In this document: positions 59,591 through 64,000 of the stretch, piece after piece | Layout: each line of letters starts with the position of its first letter | How positions within the stretch are numbered: position 1 is the stretch's first letter | Assembly: GCA_944324225.1 (NCBI GenBank) | Contig: CALUVL010000005.1 | Span: 1 to 64,000, forward strand | Direction of reading: 5' to 3' | Length of the DNA: 64,000 nucleotides | From: Candidatus Gastranaerophilales bacterium | Lineage (GTDB): Bacteria > Cyanobacteriota > Vampirovibrionia > Gastranaerophilales > Gastranaerophilaceae | Translations under genes and position numbers: made by a program | Notes under the pieces: generated by a model | Database searches by the model: none | Seen by the model: the letters and a program-made list of their open reading frames with translations, nothing else | What the model was told of the DNA's origin: nothing

Positions 59591-62167
59591 TTAATTAAAC
59601 AAATTCAACTGCGGAACAACAAGCTCTTTGTTATCGGATTTTTTGCGGGTAGAAAGGTTGTTCGAAAAATCCTTCTGCATTTTATTCATCAAATCCTGAG
59701 AACGCTTGATGACCGAAGACGGAAGCCCTGCCATCTTTGCGACCTGAATACCATAACTCTTGCTGGCACCACCCTGAACAATTTTACGTAAAAATTCAAT
59801 TTCTCCGTCAGCCTCAGCGACAGTAATTCTGTAGTTTTTGATTTGCGGATACGTATTTGTCATGACGTTCAATTCATGATAGTGGGTTGCAAAAATGCAT
59901 CTTGCTTTGATTTTTGTAGCAATAAATTCCGCAACCGACCAGGCAATAGCAACACCGTCATAAGTACTTGTGCCGCGGCCTATTTCATCAAGGAGAATAA
60001 AGCTCTTATCCGTTGCTGAATTAAGTATATAAGCGGTTTCAATCATTTCAACCATGAAAGTTGACTGCCCGAGCGTCAAATCGTCAGATGCCCCAACACG
60101 GGTGAAGATTTTATCAATAACTCCGAGTTTCAGATAATCTGCCGGAACCCATGAGCCGATTTGCGCTAATAATGCAATAAGCGCATTCTGCCTCATATAT
60201 GTTGATTTACCCGCCATATTCGGCCCTGTCAAAATCATAAACTGAGTTTTATCATGAGAATCACTCTGAAGTTCAAGATCATTTGCAACATATTCTCCAA
60301 GCGGAAGAATTTTTTCGAGCACCGGATGTCTGCCGTTCTTAACTATAAAATCGCCTGAATCATCAATTTCAGGTTTGCAGTAATTATTTTCAACAGCAGT
60401 CTGCGCCAATGAAGTCAGGACATCAGCTTCTGCAACACAATCCGCAATCTCACGTATTCTTGTCACAAACTCTTTTGAGTATTCTCTAAAGTCCGTAAAC
60501 ATCTTATATTCAAGCTCGGTTGCTTTAAACCTCGCTGACAAAACATCATCTTCATGTTTTTTAAGTTCTTCTGTAATAAACCTCTCTGCTCCTGTCAAAG
60601 TCTGTTTGCGGATATAAGAAGACGGAACCAGATTTCTGTTTGAATTCGTAACCTCTATAAAATATCCGAAAACTTTGTTATATCCAACTTTTAAGTTTTT
60701 AATTCCGGTTGCTTCTTTTTCCCGTTCCTCAAAGTCAAGAAGCCACTGTTCTCCGTTTGTCAGAAGATCTCTGTAATAATCAAGCTCTCCGGAAACTCCT
60801 TCTTTGATAATTCCGCCTTCTTTTATTATCATTGAGGCATCTTCTCTTATTGTTTTTTCTATCAAAGACGAAAACTCTTTTATATCCTCCTGATATTGAA
60901 TAATATTTTTAAACGGATTATTTTCAAGCGGATTTGCAGCTTCTATCAAGTCCGGAAGCATATTTAATGAAACTTTTAAGCTTAAAAAATCTTTCGGATT
61001 GGCAGAATTGTTGCTTAACCGTGTCGCAAGCCGCTGAATATCATAAATTTTTTCGAGAGTTTCAATAAGTTCAACTCTTACTGCGGCTTTTTCAACCATC
61101 TCGCTTACGGCGTACTGCCTTTTTAAAATATCTGGAACACGCTTCAGAGGCTGACAAATCCAGTTTCTTAGAAGTCTGGCACCCATGTTGGTTTTGGTCT
61201 GGTCAATAGCCCAAAGTAATGATCCGTATTTGTTTTTTTCACGCAAAGTTTCAACAAGCTCAAGATTCTTTCTTGTGCTTGAGTCCAAAATCATAAATTC
61301 AGAAAGTTCATATGCTTCAATTCTCTCAATTTTTGGAACATTATCTTTCATATTTTCCCAGACATAAGCAATTAAAGCACCCGCAGCTCTAAAACCTGTT
61401 TTGTATTTATCATACCCGAATGCAGCAAGAGCCGTCGGTGTAAATACAGCTTTTAGATTGTTATCTGTCATTGAAAAATCAAAAACATTTGACGGAATTT
61501 TAGTACAATTATAAATTTTTACAATACCCTCGGGCAAATCAACTTTTTCCTCAGGAACAATTTGGAATGGTTTAATTTCACCTCTTATCGAGGGGGCGAC
61601 GATTTCCGAAGGCGATATTCTTGCAAGTTCAGACATTAAAAGTTCTAAAGGTGCCTGTGTAACCTTGAACTCGCCGGTTGAAATATCTGCGTATGCAAAA
61701 CCGTACACATCTGTTTTTTCATCCTTGAACATGGCAGCCAGATAATTGTTTTTATTTTGATTTAAAAAATCGCTTTCTGTCAGAGTGCCTGAAGTTATAA
61801 CTCTTGTAACTCCACGCTTTACAAGGCCTTTTGCATATTTCGGATCCTCAAGCTGGTCGCACAATGCAACTCTGATATTTTTCTGCACAAGTTTTTCCAG
61901 ATAATTATTTACGGATTTATAAGGTATGCCCGCAAGCGGAACACGTCCGTAAATCGGCCCTGCATCCCTGCCGGTAAGAGTTAATTCCAACTCTTTCGAC
62001 ATTAAAACAGCATCTTCAAAAAAGGTTTCGTAAAAATCTCCTAAACGATACAATAATACAGCACCCGGATTTTGCCGTTTCATTTGCATATACTGCTGCA
62101 TAACCGGAGTGAGGTCTTCTATCTTTACATCCCATGAATTTATTTGATTGATTTCTGATTTTGACAT
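59591..62167 (-). CDS. mutS: DNA mismatch repair protein MutS
   Basis: 858 aa from the ATG at 62167; the frame extends to 62254, but those codons lie upstream of the promoter-like element at 62169-62187. The mismatch-binding domain has the Phe-x-Glu motif in GDFYETFFEDA; the ATPase has Walker A TGPNMAGKSTYMRQN and Walker B LLDEIGRGTSTYDG; the C-terminal helix-turn-helix ends KSYGIQVAKMAGLP. Initiates mismatch repair with MutL. No Shine-Dalgarno; the mRNA leader is predicted to be only about six bases. Confidence 0.96.
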   Translation of the reverse strand: MSKSEINQINSWDVKIEDLTPVMQQYMQMKRQNPGAVLLYRLGDFYETFFEDAVLMSKELELTLTGRDAGPIYGRVPLAGIPYKSVNNYLEKLVQKNIRVALCDQLEDPKYAKGLVKRGVTRVITSGTLTESDFLNQNKNNYLAAMFKDEKTDVYGFAYADISTGEFKVTQAPLELLMSELARISPSEIVAPSIRGEIKPFQIVPEEKVDLPEGIVKIYNCTKIPSNVFDFSMTDNNLKAVFTPTALAAFGYDKYKTGFRAAGALIAYVWENMKDNVPKIERIEAYELSEFMILDSSTRKNLELVETLREKNKYGSLLWAIDQTKTNMGARLLRNWICQPLKRVPDILKRQYAVSEMVEKAAVRVELIETLEKIYDIQRLATRLSNNSANPKDFLSLKVSLNMLPDLIEAANPLENNPFKNIIQYQEDIKEFSSLIEKTIREDASMIIKEGGIIKEGVSGELDYYRDLLTNGEQWLLDFEEREKEATGIKNLKVGYNKVFGYFIEVTNSNRNLVPSSYIRKQTLTGAERFITEELKKHEDDVLSARFKATELEYKMFTDFREYSKEFVTRIREIADCVAEADVLTSLAQTAVENNYCKPEIDDSGDFIVKNGRHPVLEKILPLGEYVANDLELQSDSHDKTQFMILTGPNMAGKSTYMRQNALIALLAQIGSWVPADYLKLGVIDKIFTRVGASDDLTLGQSTFMVEMIETAYILNSATDKSFILLDEIGRGTSTYDGVAIAWSVAEFIATKIKARCIFATHYHELNVMTNTYPQIKNYRITVAEADGEIEFLRKIVQGGASKSYGIQVAKMAGLPSSVIKRSQDLMNKMQKDFSNNLSTRKKSDNKELVVPQLNLFN

Positions 62168-62168
62168 A

Positions 62169-62187
62169 GCTATAATTAGATTATAGC
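62169..62187. promoter_or_regulatory. palindromic pair of back-to-back -10 boxes between mutS and its divergent neighbour
   Basis: GCTATAAT (62169-62176), TAG, ATTATAGC (62180-62187) is a perfect inverted repeat. Each arm holds TATAAT on one strand; the mutS-side box is preceded by TGC (extended -10). RNA polymerase bound in one direction should exclude the other. Confidence 0.55.
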
Positions 62188-62205
62188 ATGAAATAGGAAA
62201 AAGAT

Positions 62206-62805
62206 ATGGGCTGCTTAAAAAATATTTGCATGTCAATTTTATTGGCACTTGCATTTGTAGGTTTTTTATCGCTCGGCGGGGACAGAATAGCCGGCGATAT
62301 TATCGACAATTTTCTTAATCCGCCCAAAGACGAACTTGTGAAAAAAGCTGAAAAAGTCGGAGATTTTTCAAAAATTAACGACGAATTTGAAATTGAAAAA
62401 GCCGCAGGCATGCTCGGCTACAACGGAGTTGTTGCTGAACACAAAGCTTCCGGCCAAAAACTTCTCGTTATTGACACAAACAACAAACCTATTTTAACGC
62501 AAGATGATATTAAATCAGATAAAATAGAAGAGAAACTAATCGGACTTACAAAAAAAGTAAAATATCAGGCATTTCAGGTCGAAGAATTCAAAGTGACAAA
62601 ACACGGCACTTTAAATTCCTTCGGGAAAGAAGTTCCATATATCAAATTTGAAGCAAAAGCTAAAAAAATTCCTATAGGCGATATTGCCGGAATTATTTCT
62701 GTCGTAGAAAATAAGGACGGAGAACAAAGACTTCTTGTTGCAGCCAATGAAAAGAAGCGTTATTCCCAATTGATTTCAGACGAATTTTTTAAAGCGGTTA
62801 AATAA
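62206..62805 (+). CDS. unknown membrane-anchored protein
   Basis: 199 aa. One N-terminal hydrophobic helix (about 8-26) anchors or exports it; MGCLKNIC could also be read as a lipoprotein-like start but the Cys context is poor. The body has an alternating strand/helix pattern: NGVVAEHKASGQKLLVIDTN, VKYQAFQVEEFKVTKHGTLN, ISVVENKDGEQRLLVAANEK. No family recognised. It has AGGAAAAAG before the ATG and shares a divergent promoter region with mutS. Confidence 0.65.
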   Translation: MGCLKNICMSILLALAFVGFLSLGGDRIAGDIIDNFLNPPKDELVKKAEKVGDFSKINDEFEIEKAAGMLGYNGVVAEHKASGQKLLVIDTNNKPILTQDDIKSDKIEEKLIGLTKKVKYQAFQVEEFKVTKHGTLNSFGKEVPYIKFEAKAKKIPIGDIAGIISVVENKDGEQRLLVAANEKKRYSQLISDEFFKAVK

Positions 62806-62877
62806 CAGCCCGACTTACAGCCGCAGCCCCCTATAAAAAACAGACATCCGCACAAATACGGCAGATGCAAAATGCTG

Positions 62878-63804
62878 TTAAACGTTTCCAGTAGAACTGT
62901 TTTTGTCATCTTCAAGCTGTCTGATATCAATTCCGGCATCCGATTCATCTGAGTAAGTCGTCATTACAGGAACTTCAATCTCAACATTGACATCGGCATC
63001 AACCATTTCAATATCACCTTTCGGAAATTCTTTAACTTTACCGTCTTCCATTTTAACTGCAACTTTTCCGCTTAAGAACTGAAGATAGCATACTTTACCG
63101 AGTCCCTCCGGTGTCATAACAGAAGATCCAACCGGCGGCATGCCTTTTGCAGCATCTATGTAGTTAGAATATTCATAAGTCAAACAGCACAAAAGCCGTC
63201 CGCAGGTACCTGAAATTTTGCCCGGCGCAATCGGCATGCCCTGATCTTTTGCTAACTTTACGTTAATTGTCGCAAACTTTCTCAAAAAACTGGAACAACA
63301 AAATGACCGCCCGCAAAGCCCAACACCTTCAAGAATTGAGGTTTCATCTCTGACCCCGATATGTCTTAAATCTATCCTGACACGTGTAAAAGTTTGGGTC
63401 AAATCTTTAAGCAGTGCTCTAAAGTCAACCCTTTCCGGAGCCGTATAATAAAAAGTTATTTTACGTCTGTCAAAAGTTATCCTGCACTGTACAAGATTCA
63501 TAACAAGTTTGTGCTGCTGGACAAGCGCCTGACATTTAAAAAATGCTGTTACTTCTTCTTTTTTTATATCCTCTAATGTCTGCAAATCCCGCTGGGTCAA
63601 AACTCTGACAAAAGGCAAAGGTTCAGGTTTGTTTTTACTCTTTTCCCACAATTCTGAAATCTTTGAATTTACAAGGATTGCCTTCAGAGCTTCCTCGCCC
63701 TTATCGGTTCTGACAAGCACCATTTGCCCGTCTTCAAGATGAATGTTGTCCGGCACATTGAGAGGGTAAAAAGTATTTTTTATATAATTAACAGCAAATT
63801 TCAT
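62878..63804 (-). CDS. PSP1-domain protein of the RicT/YaaT type
   Basis: 308 aa. The PSP1 C-terminal domain covers about 60-240. Cys-rich blocks GVGLCGRSFCCSSFL and GTCGRLLCCLTYE are the conserved ligands; in Bacillus the RicA-F-T complex holds Fe-S clusters and controls RNase Y and developmental decisions. A Met/Thr/Asp-rich tail of about 45 aa is extra. It is 2 bp downstream of gpsA. Confidence 0.87.
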   Translation of the reverse strand: MKFAVNYIKNTFYPLNVPDNIHLEDGQMVLVRTDKGEEALKAILVNSKISELWEKSKNKPEPLPFVRVLTQRDLQTLEDIKKEEVTAFFKCQALVQQHKLVMNLVQCRITFDRRKITFYYTAPERVDFRALLKDLTQTFTRVRIDLRHIGVRDETSILEGVGLCGRSFCCSSFLRKFATINVKLAKDQGMPIAPGKISGTCGRLLCCLTYEYSNYIDAAKGMPPVGSSVMTPEGLGKVCYLQFLSGKVAVKMEDGKVKEFPKGDIEMVDADVNVEIEVPVMTTYSDESDAGIDIRQLEDDKNSSTGNV

Positions 63805-63806
63805 TT

Positions 63807-64000
63807 TTATACGTATCTTTCTTCTTCTTTAAGTTTTCTGTTCATCAATTTTTCCAGTAAAGCCTGAGGAGTTATATCAGTATAAACAGCCTCATAAATC
63901 GCCGAAGATACCGGCACTTCTATATCCAGTTTTTTGGCAAGTTCGCATATTGCTTTTGATGTTTTGACCCCTTCAGCTACAGAGCCGAGTTCTGAGAGAA
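63807..64000 (-). CDS. gpsA: glycerol-3-phosphate dehydrogenase [NAD(P)+], 3' part only
   Basis: The frame runs from the right window edge to TAA at 63807-63809. The visible 63 residues (LSELGSVAEGVKTSKAICEL to LMNRKLKEEERYV) match the C-terminal end of GpsA, including the conserved VAEGVKT. The rest of the gene lies outside the window. GpsA makes sn-glycerol 3-phosphate for phospholipids. It is adjacent to the PSP1 gene with 2-bp spacing, so they form one operon. Confidence 0.88.
   Translation of the reverse strand, partial: LSELGSVAEGVKTSKAICELAKKLDIEVPVSSAIYEAVYTDITPQALLEKLMNRKLKEEERYV

Noticed and set aside
62168-62254. N-terminal extension of MutS to 62254
   Set aside because: The added residues are not part of the family and cover the promoter of mutS itself and the start of the divergent gene.

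Overview
The window reads as one contiguous bacterial chromosome segment: AT-rich, densely coding, translation table 11. The best guess, by inference, is a gut-type, non-photosynthetic relative of Cyanobacteria (Gastranaerophilales / Melainabacteria-Vampirovibrionia lineage). Supporting signs are a type IV prepilin with the G|FTLAEVLITL leader, a GH57/DUF3536 glycoside hydrolase, FolE2 as the GTP cyclohydrolase, a membrane pyrophosphatase, an efp-accB-accC cluster, and many short secreted proteins of no known family. TolC/MacA-type export genes imply an outer membrane. No 16S gene or other decisive taxonomic marker is present.

Layout. 1-760: intergenic repeats, including a 77-bp block present twice and many copies of a GTCATTCTGAG...AGAATCT type repeat. 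762-3922: prepilin, XRE regulator, group 2 sigma factor with a repeat-rich promoter, membrane-anchored thioredoxin-like protein. 4107-8575: folE2, then a leftward run mscS-rlmH-M49-like peptidase-PH-like membrane protein. 8682-10906: tRNA-Gly(TCC) followed by repeated copies of its own 3' end, then a small accessory patch (Cys-rich secreted protein, partner gene, XRE regulator, inverted-repeat element). 10907-17385: secreted proteins, GH57 enzyme, Cys-cluster protein, HEAT-like protein pair. 17399-21953: RNA-modification block (trmD, rimM, a zinc-ribbon/RG-rich protein, dtd, rlmN, a second Cys-cluster protein). 22112-31799: EF-hand protein, dehydratase activase, two coiled-coil proteins, membrane pyrophosphatase, unknown membrane protein, a second member of the secreted family found at 10907, and a glutamate synthase small-subunit type oxidoreductase.

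31945-42457: mutS2, M20 peptidase, lytic transglycosylase, mtnP, yggT-like gene, trkA-trkH, two glycosyltransferases. 42679-47274: complete tolC-macA-macB-permease exporter operon. 47501-53387: SNF2 helicase, PAP2-like phosphatase, prenyl diphosphate synthase, rsgA. 53555-56111: efp, accB, accC. 56112-64000: a MITE-like element, then tgt, ndk, MATE transporter, mutS, a divergent small membrane protein, a RicT/PSP1 protein, and the 3' end of gpsA cut by the window edge.

Functional themes are translation and RNA maintenance (rlmH, trmD, rimM, rlmN, tgt, dtd, efp, rsgA), mismatch-repair homologues (mutS, mutS2, both with almost no 5' leader), ion homeostasis (MscS, TrkAH, H+/Na+-PPase) and envelope work (lytic transglycosylase, glycosyltransferases, MacAB-TolC, MATE). 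No phage, CRISPR array or complete insertion sequence is visible. The most interesting unexplained items are the zinc-ribbon protein with two ~60-residue repeats translationally coupled to rimM-trmD, the two-member secreted family, the tRNA-Gly scar series, and the helically phased octamers over the sigma-factor promoter.
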